Translations under genes and position numbers: made by a program | Notes under the pieces: generated by a model | The model's database searches: none | What the model was told of the DNA's origin: nothing | What the model saw: only the letters and a program-made list of their open reading frames with translations | Origin: Copromyces sp. CBS 386.78 | Lineage: Eukaryota > Ascomycota > Sordariomycetes > Sordariales > Sordariaceae | Direction of reading: 5' to 3' | DNA: 64,000 bases | NCBI GenBank assembly: GCA_030685235.1 | Contig: MU839183.1 | Location: 96,902 to 160,901, forward strand | Part shown: in pieces, positions 33,893-45,964 of the stretch | Layout of the letters: every line of letters starts with the position of its first letter | Position numbering within the stretch: position 1 is the stretch's first letter

Positions 33893-34642
33893 CTAGCCCT
33901 GGATGCTAATCTTGCGACTCCCCTTCTTCTCCGCCTTGGGCACTTTGATGTCCAAAATCCCATGATCGAACTTGGCGTTAACGTGGTCCTGATCAACACT
34001 GTTCGGGAAGTGAAACACCCTCGAGAACTCTCCATAGCTGCGCTCGCTCAACCAGTACCTGGGCGTGGTGCTACTTTTCTCGGAGCTCTCTGTCTCATCC
34101 TTGCCCTTGGCCTTGCTGGACTTATCCTCCTTGGATTCGGAGCTCTCAATCTTCTTGCTCTCGGTTGACGACTCGATGCGCTGCAGGCTGGGATCGCCCT
34201 CGGTGTGCGACCGCTCGGAATGGCCTGAGATGACGAGGGTTTGCGGGTCCGTGAACTCAATGTCCACGTTCTTGGGGTCGACGCCCGGCAGCTCGCCTTG
34301 CAGGGTGTACATGTTGTCTTCCTCGGTGACGTCGAACTTGGGGTTGAAGGTCTCCATTGAAGAGGATGTAGAAGGGAGCAAGGAGGAACCGATGTTGGTG
34401 CCTTGTTGGGCGTACTTTTCGAAATCGTCGAGCATGCGGAAGAGGGAGGAGAAGGTCGGCTGGGTGCCCACGGGCAGAGAAGAGGAGGGGTGGGACAGGG
34501 AGCGGGGGTGGAAGAGAGACATTGTGGATGAGATGGGCCGCGTTTGTTGGCGGGCGATTGAGCGAGGGAGGTGATGAGGCCGAGTGGCAGAAGCGGTTGG
34601 CTTGGTGATTCTGAGAAGAATGTTGGAGGGGGACGTTCGCAT
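33893..34642 (-). CDS. hsp30: Small heat-shock protein, Hsp30/Hsp20 (alpha-crystallin) family
   Basis: ATP-independent holdase chaperone that binds unfolding proteins under stress. 249 residues from the first ATG, or 209 from Met41 (34522), whose MSLFHPRS...FSSLFRMLDDFEKY start matches fungal Hsp30. The alpha-crystallin domain covers about 98-240: FNPKFDVTEEDNMYTL, the GELPGVDPKNVDIEF core, LVISGHSE, a Ser/Lys/Glu-rich insertion at about 143-195 typical of fungal Hsp30, then SYGEFSRVFHFPNSVD, NAKFDHGILDIKVPK and a C-terminal RKISIQ tail (I-x-I-like). The first 40 residues have eight Arg/Lys and no acidic residue, so they could be a mitochondrial presequence or merely translated leader. Confidence 0.9.
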   Translation of the reverse strand: MRTSPSNILLRITKPTASATRPHHLPRSIARQQTRPISSTMSLFHPRSLSHPSSSLPVGTQPTFSSLFRMLDDFEKYAQQGTNIGSSLLPSTSSSMETFNPKFDVTEEDNMYTLQGELPGVDPKNVDIEFTDPQTLVISGHSERSHTEGDPSLQRIESSTESKKIESSESKEDKSSKAKGKDETESSEKSSTTPRYWLSERSYGEFSRVFHFPNSVDQDHVNAKFDHGILDIKVPKAEKKGSRKISIQG

Positions 34643-34811
34643 GGTGCGATGAGGTTGAGGTTGAAGGAGGAGGAAGAAGATGACAGAAGGGTTGAATGGG
34701 AGCTCGAAGGTCTTTAACTTGCGGTCGCCCGGTTGATGTGTTCCATGGGATTCGAGTAGTTGTGGTCATTAGCTCATTGTAACACCATCTCGGTACCAGC
34801 TTTATGGTTCG

Positions 34812-34963
34812 TTATATGGGTCGAGAATCTCCAATGTCAACATGCAAGGACAGTAGATCATGTGTGACCTGTCACAAGTCTGGTCAGCTTCTCCGCCATT
34901 ATGAAATTGCCAGTTCCGAATTTTGTCTTAATAGTGTTGGGTGGGGTTGTTGACATAAAGGGG
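34812..34963 (-). promoter_or_regulatory. hsp30 promoter elements: TATA-like, HSE-like, STRE
   Basis: A CATATAA TATA-like box (minus strand) is at about 34812-34818. An imperfect heat-shock element lies beside it at 34820-34832 (GTC-GA-GAA-TC-TCC, one exact and two near-exact units at the correct 5-bp spacing). An AGGGG stress-response element is at 34959-34963. They fit heat and stress induction but are short motifs. Confidence 0.35.
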
Positions 34964-36527
34964 AACGAACGACCGTGCGATGCCCGTGATCTCGCAATAT
35001 GGGGAGTTCAACTTGTCCTGTGCTCCAAGCATTTCTGGCCGATGAAGTCATTTTGAAGTATTCAGCGGAAGTTATCTCCGGGCCATGCTTGGAAAGTCAA
35101 CTATGACCACGCCAAGATATCGCGAAGTCTACCATTGCGGGAGCGTGATGGCCTTGGTGTTGTGGCTGTCCGGATATTAAAACCAATGAGGAGAAATTGA
35201 CTGTTTGATTGGTCGGAAGAAAGGGAAAATCCCAAGGAGGTGCCCGATCCTGAACCTAAATACCCGAAAGTCGAAGAAGAAGGTGGGGGACGAATGCACT
35301 GGTCTTAAGTTTCAACTTCTCGAGCATCCATTTTGGTTGTCTCATCGCATTGTCGAATCAACAACGTCGCTTCCATATTAATATTCCGTCCGCTTCACCG
35401 CCACCGCCAAGATGTTCAAACGCGATGACCCGTCGAAACATGGATAACACCGGAGTGCTTATTATTCCAAAAAAAAAAAAAAAAAAAAAAAAACAATCCA
35501 ACGAAAGCCAGGCCAGAAAGGGTGAGCCCAGAATATCGATGTATAGACATGGTGCCCATTCGACCCCCCTCCTGTCTTGATGTCCGATCTGTCTTGTCTT
35601 GGGTTGTCTTTCTTTCTTTCTTTGGCTTCATGTTGTCGCGTTTCTGCCTAATCGAAATCCAGGACATCATCAATCACTCTTTCCGATTTGGTGGTCCTTT
35701 CACCATTCGTGCCCGGGTGCGCGCTTTCCATAAAATTCTCGGGTAATCAGACTTTTCTTGCACGATCCTGTTTCTGGGTTACCTCTATGGAAGGAGCGCC
35801 CTATGATGCCAAACCTAGCTTGGAATTGGACCCGACCGTTCCAGTCCTTTCGGCGGGCTAGACGCTGACCATTGTGCCTTCCTCACGTTAGTACTTCCAG
35901 GTTGATGGCGGGTGCACATCTCGGACCCGACACAGGTACTTTATCGCCGTCCATCGTAGGTTCCTTCCTTCTAAGTTCTTTCCTTCCTTCATTCCTTACG
36001 ATCCTTTCCTATGTAATAAAAGTCACCGATCGGCCTCAGACTCCCCGGCCGTCTCGCTTGGGGTTCCCGAAACCCGTAACCCTGTCGCGGTCGCGTCACG
36101 CTTCCCCAACTGTACCTCCGATTCTAATCACTCCGGTTCCAGTCTGGTTCGCGAACGAACGATCACTGGATGACATTGACCACATTGGGAACAGCACTTA
36201 GATGATTGTATAAATCTCATTTCAACCTCTATATTCCTATCGAGCAAATCTATGCTATATGTACTTCACCTCGTCACCTCTCCCGTGCAGCTTTCCATAT
36301 GTAATCATCTCTCTTTTCCCGTATATACACCCCCAGTGCCCCCTTCCATCTCATCTCGCAGTCAGTCATCTTTCTTGACCCCGGTCCACCATTTTCATTG
36401 CATATTCCATCATAGCGAGCGAGCGTGACATTCGTTAATCGGTCCATCAATAAAAACCAACAAGGAAGCCAAACAAGGAAAGATGGGAAACGAAACGAAA
36501 AGCCAAAGAGATGTATGTGCAAAAACA
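34964..36527. other. Long interval between hsp30 and the TmpA-like gene
   Basis: No credible gene; the ORFs are short and unsupported. It contains a 25-bp poly-A tract (about 35469-35493) and CTTT/CTTCC-rich runs (about 35605-35625, 35965-35995). The right end is the 3' flank of the minus-strand TmpA-like gene. Confidence 0.45.
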
Positions 36528-36663
36528 TTAGCTGTCGCAACTTGCAAACAGAAACTGAAAACACCAGACACCAAAGCCCAATCTAAATCTTGCTTGACAA
36601 CCTTCACCATCCCCGACCCCACTGCTGCACAACAGAACAACACAACAAAGTGCCCTGGCCCGC

Positions 36664-38721
36664 TCACGAGTCAAAAAGCGCCCCATAAGTACATTAGGCA
36701 CCCCCCTGCTCTCCAGTCCATAGACCACCTTCCTCGTAACCTTCTGATTCGAGATAACCACCGCCGCCTCACAAGGGAACCTAGCCTGGGTCTTGACCTC
36801 CTCCGGAAACACGCCCTTCCTGCTCTGCTCCCACACGCGATACGCAATCTTGACGAGATCCGGACGGCCCGTCTTGCGGGTATCGATCACCACGGCAGCC
36901 GGGTCGGTCTTGTAGACGAGATCGAGCAGCGCGCGGCCGTACGTCTGCAGCGGGTTGGGCGTGGACCAGATGATGCGGACGGGATGATCAGGACGCTGCG
37001 TGAAGAGGGAGAGGCAGGGCGCAATGCCGGAGCCGGTGCCGATGACGATGACGGGGGAGAAGAGGCCGGCGCAGCGCATGACGCCGAACTGGGGCGTGCC
37101 GCGGGTGTAGATCTGCTGGGGCGGCTTGTCGATGATCTTGCGGGTCCAGTCGCCGGCGTGCGAGACGATGACGGAGAAGCCCTTGTCGCCGCAGTGGGAG
37201 AGGCGCTGGACGGGTTCGCCCGTGATGGGGCTCTTCTCGTCCATCTCGCCGGCGGTGATGGCGAGCGGGTGGGGGATGACGCCGAAGGCGTGGGTTTCCT
37301 TGAGGGGAGCGTCGGTGAGGCGGACGGCCTGGCCGAAGTAGACTTCGCGGTAGTCGAAGTTGAGCTTGACGCAGTGGGAGGAGAGGACTTCGGCTTCGAC
37401 GTTGCGGAGACGCATGCGCGACCAGGGGTAGGCGATGAGGAGGGTCGTGATGAGGAGCATCCACCAGGCGGCGTTGCGGACGAGAACGTATGAGATGGAT
37501 CACGAAAGATGGGAATGATGATGATGTATTGATGGAGAGATCCAGCTAATTGAAGCTGGAGGGGATCACCAGCTATATAGAGCTGGTGATACAAAGAGGA
37601 GGAAGGTCTGCAAAGGAGGGGATTCTGGGAGGTGCCAGATCCGCTGTCAAAGGAGGGTTGCAGGGCAAAGGCCCTGCAGCGCAAAGGACTAGCGGTCTGT
37701 GCAGCAAACGCCCAGAATCTTCTCACAGAACGTGGCCGAAGGACTGGTGAGGGGACGAGTGGTTGGAGGCATCGGCGGTTTGCAACATGATCTGGGCCCA
37801 GAAGAGACCGACGACAGTCCATCCCATGAAACGGTGCGTGTTCTCGAACGAGTTGTGCATCAGCACGCGCACGCGCGGGTAAGCGAAGATGAGCATGACC
37901 ACGAGCATGGCGATGATGGCGTAGCTGAAGAGGTAGATGTAGCCTCGGATGGCATCGAGAGGGCCTTCCTGGGAGCGGTAGTCCATGGTGAGAAGAACGA
38001 GGTAGATGGCATACCAGAAGGTGGCAGCCACCGCACCGCCCGAGTGAAGACCGCCATACGAGTAGATCTTGGCCGAGAGCCTGCGGGCCCAGAGCGGGAG
38101 AACCTTGGCCCAGGTACCAAAGATCCAGAAGAAAGCGTTGACAATATGCTCGTTGCGGACGACAATGGCCATCAAGAGATTGGCAGTGACGGCAGTGACA
38201 GTTTGTTGGTAGGTGAGAATCGGGCGGTTTTCGATGCCAGAACGGATGATGAACCAGAGCACAGCCGCCGCGTTACCCATGAAGGCCAGGCAGAAGATGC
38301 GTCGGTAGACGGACCCAAAGTTCCATCGGAGGTAGCGGTAGACGCGGTTGCCCTTCTTGGGAGGCAAGGGAGAAGAGTCTAGACCGTGGTATTCAAGAGG
38401 GTCGATATCAGGCACGAGCTGGCGGACCCGGACAATGGTCTTTTCGTTGTCTTTCTTGGGATCAGAGAAGCCGCTGGAGCTGGAGGCGTGAGAGGCACTT
38501 GCGTAAGGGGTGTTGGCGGCTGTGGTGCCGCCCGATTCGAGATCGCGACTAGTCTCGCGGATGGAATCGTCGCTCTCATCCTCGGACTCGCAGTCATCTG
38601 CCTCTTGGACCACCTCGGACTGGACAGGATGGGCAGGTGTGGGCTCAGCGGGCTTGAGCTCCTGGCTGTGTGGGGATGCCATTGTGAAGTTGAGGGTTGA
38701 AGTGTTGCTAGCAAGAGCCAA
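36664..38721 (-). pseudogene. tmpA-like: TmpA-like membrane oxidoreductase gene, interrupted
   Basis: Related to TmpA of Aspergillus nidulans, a membrane flavin/NAD-type protein linked to conidiation. The 5' part (37727-38721, about 331 codons) has a disordered acidic N-terminus, then about five hydrophobic segments (near 142-160, 172-203, 228-247, 260-281, 297-314). The 3' part (from 37489 down) has the reductase half: FGQAVRLTD, GDWTRKII, the NAD(P)-binding GTGSGIAPCLSLF, IIWSTPNPLQTYG and SNQKVTRKVVYG. Between them lies a 237-bp insert flanked by 7-bp repeats; leaving it out joins GHVL to VRNAAWW exactly. Reading through meets TGA at 37500-37502. The expected family ending (YG-x3-FDS, stop at 36664) is one frame off; the open frame runs on to 36528. 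It is probably inactive, unless the insert is removed by unusual splicing. Confidence 0.75.
37483..37733. mobile_element. Hairpin-rich insert with 7-bp direct repeats in the TmpA-like gene
   Basis: The insert is 37490-37726 (237 bp), bounded by AGAACGT at 37483-37489 and 37727-37733. It holds three strong hairpins: TCCAGCT/AGCTGGA (37541-37560), ATCACCAGCT/AGCTGGTGAT (37565-37590) and GCAGGGC/GCCCTGC (37660-37677). A longer-range pair is GATTCTGGG/CCCAGAATC (37621-37629, 37711-37719). On the gene strand it begins GTGAGAAG, a good splice donor, but no AG occurs between the TGA and the resumption of homology. The ends show only a TGAGA-type short inverted repeat. It could be a MITE or an introner-like element. 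The family is unknown. Confidence 0.7.
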
Positions 38722-40694
38722 AGTGATGAGTTGTTGACAAGGTGGAACTGGAACTCTTGATGCTCAAACACCGGATGCTGATGCTGATGATGAAAATAGA
38801 GCATGGACGGGACGAGAAGTGGAATACCTTTATATCTTGATGGCCACCATTGCAACCTTTGGTGATATCTACAATGAGATACCATGATACATAGCCTTCG
38901 GAAACATGGAAGAAAGCATCGTAGGGCGGGTAGGGCAAGTCGACTCATGCTTACTCTGGTCAACCCCAATAGTCGAGGACCATGACATCTCGGTCCAGCC
39001 CAAGACTGAAGGCGCGTACCAAGAAAGAAACCCGCAACGGGGGTTCTCGGATGTTGGATACGGCGCGGCGCTTGTGTTAGATGCCGGTCATTCCATCAGT
39101 CTGAAGTGTACTGCGTAAGAATCAGCTCGAAGATGCCAAGAAGAACTTTTGGTGTGTCGATTCCCCGAATAGACTAGGTACATGTACCTTGACATGTGAA
39201 GGATCTTGACGATCTTTGTGTGGATGATGATATGGGGGACCAACGTGGGATGGGGGCCGTGATCGACAGACCGGATGTGGCATGGCTTCGTTTGATGGTA
39301 ACCGGTTGGTAGCCAAACGGAAGACAAAGTTTTGAACCCAACTAAGAATGGACATGGTAACTTTCGGTACGTACCGAATAATGTCAGAAAGAGAGGTGCC
39401 GTTGTCGAGCTTACTACCCTCGTACCCATTTTAGACGCTACCACCGAGGCGTGGACCTTGCTGACCTTGCCTTGCCGTTCTTGTTCTTGCCATCACATCG
39501 TAGGGTTAGTTTGCCCACTGCCCGGCCGAATGGAAGAGATATCGTTGGACTTTTTTTGACCAATACAAGACTTGTCTTGGTAGGAAGTCGAGCACCGTGA
39601 AGGTGCTTCCTGGAGCTATTGGCTCTTTCACGACATCACGGTCTTCTGTTGGTGTCATCAGCATGTGGGTAAGTGCCAACCAAGACTGATAACCAACGCC
39701 AACGGCCGAACATTGTACGGGCACCAAAGCAGACAAAGCCACCAGAAAGACGTAGCAAAAATACAATGGCTTTTGTTTGAGATGGTGGCTTGAACAATCC
39801 GAAGACAGAACCCTCAAGAATACCACTTGGGTATCAGATTCCATTGGATACCACCCGTCTAGACATGGGATGATGGGATGGGGGACTTGTCATTGATGGG
39901 GATAACACAGACACAGACGCAGACACAGACACAAGCATATGCAGTACCATGTGCAGATCGGAAACCGTAAATCGAGGAACTGCAGAGGCTTGATTGACAG
40001 GGGAGAGGCATGGAGGTCGTCTGCATGCATGACCGAGATCCAGTTGGAATGCAACGTGAATTGACCAATCCCATTGAGAGTTGGGACGACAACACTTGTG
40101 TTCTCAAGTTTAGCATAGCAGGAGCTGGGTTTGGAATCGCAAAAAAAAAAAGAATATTGGAATGCTTCAGCCATGGACTGAAGCGAATTGTGGCAGGCAG
40201 AAACAAGTCGTATGGTGGTGGCTCATATGTTGTCGTGTTGATGTTTTGGGCGCTGAAAGACGCCGCAGTCTGGGAATGAAGGCATTCAGAAATTGTTGTC
40301 CACTGCAAACAACAGCTTTGAGGGGTCGATAGAAGAACAGCTGAACATCATGTTTGCTCTTTATACGTCATGGTTGACGAGAGTCGATTTCGGGACTCTC
40401 ACCGGCCCGAGAGATCTGATGGTGATGTCTGCTGAGGTGCAAGCAAATGGTGTTGTTGTTGTTGTTTTCGGAGAGATTGGATCAAATTTGAAATTCCAAA
40501 ATCCAAAGACAGGGACAATGGGTCCAGACCGCAAACTGACGGGCCGTCAAGAATCCAGCGACAAGGTTTTGACGGCTGTGCGTAGTCTCAGTCAGACTCA
40601 GCTGGGCCTCCGAAACCCCACTCGCGACCCCACCCACCACTTTAAAGTTCGAGGAGGGGAGACCCACATTTTATGTGGGGCGGGTCCGCTGAAA
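38722..40694. other. Interval upstream of the TmpA-like gene
   Basis: No supported gene. Overlapping short ORFs occur on both strands. A CAGACA-type microsatellite (about 39907-39936) and a GTT run (about 40450-40470) are the only structured features. The copia target duplication GGAGT (40695-40699) ends it. Confidence 0.45.
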
Positions 40695-40699
40695 GGAGT

Positions 40700-40988
40700 T
40701 GTCAGATTATCAGGGTATACATGGATAGCTAGACTTCTAGTCTAATATATACCTTCCTATCTAAATAACCTCATATACTACATATATAGTACAAAGATCC
40801 CCTCATATTCATAATTCGATATTAAAACTATTTAACAATATTACCGTATAAGGACTAGCCTCCTAATATCCCTAAATCTTATATTTAAACCTTAATAACT
40901 CTTAAAAAAAATAAAGATAAAGATTACTAGAATTAATTACCTTTTTATTATATATCTTTTAATCTCTACCCTACGTACCAATTTAATA
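40700..40988 (+). repeat. Copia left LTR
   Basis: 289 bp. It keeps the original GC bases at its 5' end (TGTCAGATTATCAGGGTATA), where the right LTR reads TATTAAATTATTAAAATATA. Confidence 0.9.
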
Positions 40989-42514
40989 ATTAACAATCTA
41001 AATATTATATTACTATACTATAAAACTATTTAAAAACACCTATATCTTATCTACTTTCTATATTAATACTATTAATTAAAATAATTACAATAATTCTTCC
41101 TACTACCAATTCTTCTATTAAAACCTCCCGTCCTTATTTTAATATACCTAATAAGTATAAGGATTAAGAAAACGAACTTCTTAGTCTCGCCGAAAGGTAT
41201 TAACTAATTAATTACCTCTTAAATAGAGAATTAACCCCTATTTTTAATAAATAATCCCTATCCTTATATCCTCTCTCCGCTACGGCAATTACTTATATTA
41301 CTTTAATATAAATAAATATTACAAAATTAAAATATAACACCTTTCAATACATTTATTTAAATACCTCTAAAAGAATAAATAATATTAATTACTCTTCTAC
41401 TACTGTATCTACTCCTCGCCTTATAACCCGAGCAATAGTATTATCTTCTATAGTAATACCCTTAATAACGACCTCTACCGATTTAAGTACTTAAAAAGGC
41501 ACCTAAGCACCCTATATTATTAAAACCACTAGCAAATCTATTAAAGATTAAATTAAAGACCTATTAATATCCCTAATTAACTTTATTTAAGCTAATAAAA
41601 ATTAGCTCCTTAACGATTAAAATTCTAATAATTTATAATATAAAATCATTAACGATTTTAAATCTCATAATAATAAAATTAAAATTTAAATATAAGAGAC
41701 CGTTAGCCCTAAATTAAAGGTTAACGCTTTCGAAGCTTTAAAACCAACCTTAACCTAATTTATTACTCTTAAACGAATATATAATTACCGCTCTATTAAT
41801 ATTTAAACAAATATTCGTCAAGTCTATTACAACTATTTTAAAACCTTAATAAAATATTTAAAGAAGGTATAATAAAGTAAATTAATAAATAGGATACCCT
41901 TATAATACTTATTAAACGCTATAAAATCCTTAAAATTACTTAAATTAATGCTTAATTTAATAACCTACTTATATACCTTAATATAGTCCGCCCCTTATAA
42001 ATAACCGGCGTTAACTATTATTATTTTACTCAAATTAAAGAAAATATACTAAATTTTCGTATAATTTCTAAAAAATTTCGAAGGATAGGAGTCCACGAAA
42101 AAACCCCTACTATATTAACGAATAAAATTCAAAATATTAAAAAAAGAAGCTTCGGATTTAGACTAACCTTAAATAAAAATAAAATTAATAATAGGAATTC
42201 CTACTAAAATAAACCAAATTAAAATAAGAGGAAACAAATTAATTTAACTGAATTCTCTCCTCGCTATAAAACTTATAAACGAAATATCTATTTACCTAAG
42301 AAATACTAATATCTCTTCCCTTATTTAATAAAAACTAATTAAAAAAGAAATTAAAATATTTATAAAACTATTAAGAAAAATCTCTAAACTAATAATTAAC
42401 TCCGCTGTAAAATCGAAGTCCTCCGTAAGCAATTAATAAAATAATATAGCACTCCTCTTACGGAGGAATCTAGTAACGACCCTAGTAGCGACGAAAATTG
42501 TTAAACGGATTAAA

Positions 42515-43020
42515 AAACTAATAATTGAAACGCCCATCCTTCCACCATGGAGGCGTTGAGGTCGGGCTCACCAAAGGTGTCACGGAAGAACCGAACCGCA
42601 CCAAAGGTCGCGCGGTCCGTGAGCCCACTGAAGCGACGAAACTGGAAGGAGCGGCGGTTCTGTCTATCCGGGTCCAATGTGCAGAAAATTCCGTGCCATT
42701 AACACTGTATAACACTGTGTCTTGATCGCCCAAAAAGGAAATTCTTACATCATCGGGATACTTCCGCGAACCAAAATCATTCGGATCAACACCACCCCTC
42801 AACGAACGAATGCATCCAAATGAAAAAACGGTCAAAATGTTCGCTTCAATTATGCGGTCATTTTGGTGCTTTTTACATCGTGTTACGAGGTCTGGTTGTT
42901 GAGAAAAATCGAAAAGAAGAGGTTTTTTTTAGAATGCGACCGTGATGAATGCGACTATAGTGAATGCGACCGTAACCACGGTGAATGCGACTTACCGTGG
43001 TGAATGCGACTCACCGTGGT
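42515..43020. other. GC-normal island inside the copia element
   Basis: About 500 bp with ordinary composition between RIP-mutated copia sequence and a simple-repeat array. A 105-codon minus-strand ORF (42518-42835) has no recognised domain. From about 42940 a short minisatellite of GTGAATGCGAC units begins. I could not find TIRs or target duplications, so its nature as an insertion is inferred. Confidence 0.45.
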
Positions 43021-43720
43021 GAATGCGACTGTGAAGGATGTGACCGTGGATAGTCGGTAAAAATAAAAATAAAAATAAAAATAAAAATAAAAATAAAAAT
43101 AAAAATAAAAATAAAAATAAAAATAAAAATAAAAATAAAAATAAAAATAAAAAGAGAAAGGAAAAGAAAAAGAAAAAGAGAAAGGAAAAGATAAAAGACA
43201 AATAAAGGAAAAATAAAAGAAAAATAAAAGGAAAATAAAAGAAAATAAAAGAGAAGGAGAAAAAGAATATAAAAAAGAAAAAGAAAGAAAAGGAAAGGAA
43301 AAAAGAAAAAGGTAAAGAAAAAGGTAAGGAAAAAGGTAAAGAAAAAGAAAAAGAAAAAGGTAAAGAAAAAGAAAGAAAGAAAAAATAAAAGTATAAATAA
43401 ATTAAAATTAAAAATTAAAAATTAAAAATTAAAAATTAAAAATTAAAAATTAAAAATTAAAAATTAAAATAGAAATATAAATTAAAATTAAATAAAAAAA
43501 AAAAAAGAAGAAAAAAAAGAAAAACAAAATAAAACAAAGATATAAAAAAAGTAAAATACAAATGAAAATAAAATAAAATAAAGACACAAAGCAAATAAAT
43601 AAAAATAAAGATAAAATAAAATAATAATATAAAGAAAATAAATATAAATGAAAATAAAAATAAAATATTATAAAATAAATATAAAAATATATTAATATAA
43701 AAATAAATATAAAATCGCCA
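42940..43720. repeat. Chain of minisatellite and microsatellite arrays
   Basis: In order: GTGAATGCGAC(C/T) minisatellite (about 42945-43035), about 16 copies of AAAATA (about 43057-43153), degenerate AAAAG/GGAAAAG purine repeats (to about 43390), about nine copies of the 7-bp AAAAATT unit (about 43400-43470), then A/T-rich AAATA-type sequence. Poly-Phe/Leu shadow ORFs on the minus strand come from these arrays. Confidence 0.85.
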
Positions 43721-45666
43721 AGCTTGGGAAAAATGGTGTTTTACTGTCTTCCGTGGGCATAATCCGGCTCCGTCCAAGGAAAAACTATTTTAGCGCCTTA
43801 TTAGTATAGGGTACTTCTCCTAGTTCTCTAGAAGAAACTGTATAACAATAAGCACCGTCGGATAAAAACCGCTAATTCCTTTCGGTGGCAAATAAATCGC
43901 GCCTACTCTATTTTAATTCTATTTATAGCGGTACTTACCTACCGCTTTAATAAATAAATTACTTCCCTTCTACTACTTTCGATCTAATATTAAAATAATT
44001 AAAATACTATTTTTATACGCCGCTCCTTCTTCCTAAACCGCTTATAATAATCGTCCCTTCCCTATTGTTTACTTTTATTCCCGCCTTGTTATTATCTTTT
44101 AAACTCCTATAATTCTATTAAAGTTTATATAAACGTAAGGGCCCCTCTTTTCCTTCTATATAATAACTCTTCCCCGCCGCTATTTTTCGAACTTTCCTTT
44201 CTTCCCTATTTAATTAATTTTTAAAATAGCGTCCTCTTCTATTAATTATACTCCCGACCGTCCTCCCGGCTACCCTTCTAACCCCCTAAGCCTCGTAATT
44301 CGTATTAACCGCAATACTATTAAGCGTAACGTTAATTTCGTCCGTATAATAAATTCCCTATCCCCTAAACTTGCTTATTCCCCTACGCCCCCTTCTTCCC
44401 TAGCGCCCGAACTTTAAACCCTTATCCGGGTATTATTTTTTAACCCCGCCTTCAACCTTCTTCCCGGCCGGTAAGTCCTTCTTATCCTTACGCTTACCTC
44501 CCCTTCTTTCTGCTAATTATATTAATTAGCGTCGTCCGCCGCACTCTTTATTTCTATTATAGCTTAAAGTTTACCGATTATATTTATAATACCCCGTCCT
44601 TTAATATAGCTACGTTCCGTACGCTCCTCGCGGAGTATACTTATTACGTTAATACCAAAAGTAAGTTTCCTCCCGCGATACGAACACATTTATTATATTA
44701 CTTTTAATATTAATTAAATAGCCTTCTAAGCAAGGGAAGGCGAAGATACAATTTACTTATTTAAGAATTATATAATTTTCAATTCTAAAAATTCGATATA
44801 TATTTTTAACGAAATTTCCCGCTTTACTTTATTTCGATGAACCCTTTATAAAAAATTTCTTTAAGCTAATAATTCAATTATACCGATTTAAAAGTATAGA
44901 ATAATTAATATTACTATTTAAAGGAAGAATGGTTTAAAGAAGTTAAAATTAAAAAACGTAGCTTTTATACTAAATTTTATAATTAACTTCGTATCTCTCT
45001 AACTCTTATAACGGTAAAAATATTATTAGGATTATAAACTACTTAATAATTATTTATAATCCCCAAATTATACGCTCTTCTACAAATTATCTATATAATA
45101 CGGTCAAACAATTCTCGAAGATCTCCCCTTTATTAAAATACAAGCTAATTTCTTTACAAGAAAGAATTAATTTAATTCCTATACCGGTCACAAATACTAT
45201 AAAAAGAGTAATTACTTCTAGTATTATTACTTTAACTACTATAGTCCCTAAATACTCAACTATCTCTATAACGTTAAAGGAGCATGCCTTAAAAGACTAT
45301 TAACCATTTAATATAATATATATATTACTTTAAAAATTAAACGGTAAATTATATAACGGTATAAATTATAAGGTAATAACCTAAGAGAAAGATTAGCTAT
45401 CGATTTTTTCGACTTCGAACCTAATAAAATAAGTTATACTAGCGTTATACTTATTATTTATCGGTATACCAACTATATCTAAAATTATTACTTTAAAAAT
45501 AGGATAATAATATCTTTTATTATTATTTTAACCGACTTATTTATTATTTTCGAAAACCAATATAATATTAAACTACGATATATCGAATATAATAACGAAA
45601 TTATTAAATCTTAAACTATAAAAGATTTCTTCGCTATTAAAGGAATTTAAATCGAAGCCTATATAC

Positions 45667-45964
45667 TATTAGGATAGTAGAGGTAGGTAGGTCGAAGTGA
45701 CTACGGACAGGGCAAGTACGTAGGGAAACTAAATTAGGGGGGAGAGTAAAAGATAAATTAAAATTTAATTTTTCTATTCCGGAGCTAACGGAAGCAACTA
45801 TTTATAATATTACTCCTTTAATCCTATAATAATTAAGGCCGGAGCGGTATTACCGTTATCCGACGCTATAATACAGCGTTAATTAGAATAATTCGCTACC
45901 TTCTAATATTTCGCCCCAAACTTCTACGAGGCTAACTAACTAACAAATCTTTAACGACCTAATA
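45667..45964 (-). repeat. Gypsy LTR (left copy)
   Basis: 298 bp, starting TATTAGG and ending CCTAATA, both RIP forms of TGTTAGG and CCTAACA. Confidence 0.88.

Noticed and set aside
36483..37493. 336-codon forward ORF antisense to the TmpA-like gene
   Set aside because: Gly/Asp/Val/Glu-rich mirror of GC-rich coding DNA, with no domain.
37490..37726. Ordinary spliceosomal intron in the TmpA-like gene
   Set aside because: GTGAGA is a fine donor, but every AG in the insert lies upstream of TGA at 37500-37502, which is in the frame needed for the second half; the next AG is far inside conserved coding sequence.
36887..37822. 311-codon reverse ORF overlapping the TmpA-like gene
   Set aside because: Ser/Pro/Arg-rich translation of a GC-rich coding region in the wrong frame; the homologous frames are the other ones.
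42992..43201. Poly-Phe/Leu reverse ORF
   Set aside because: It is the translation of the AAAATA microsatellite.
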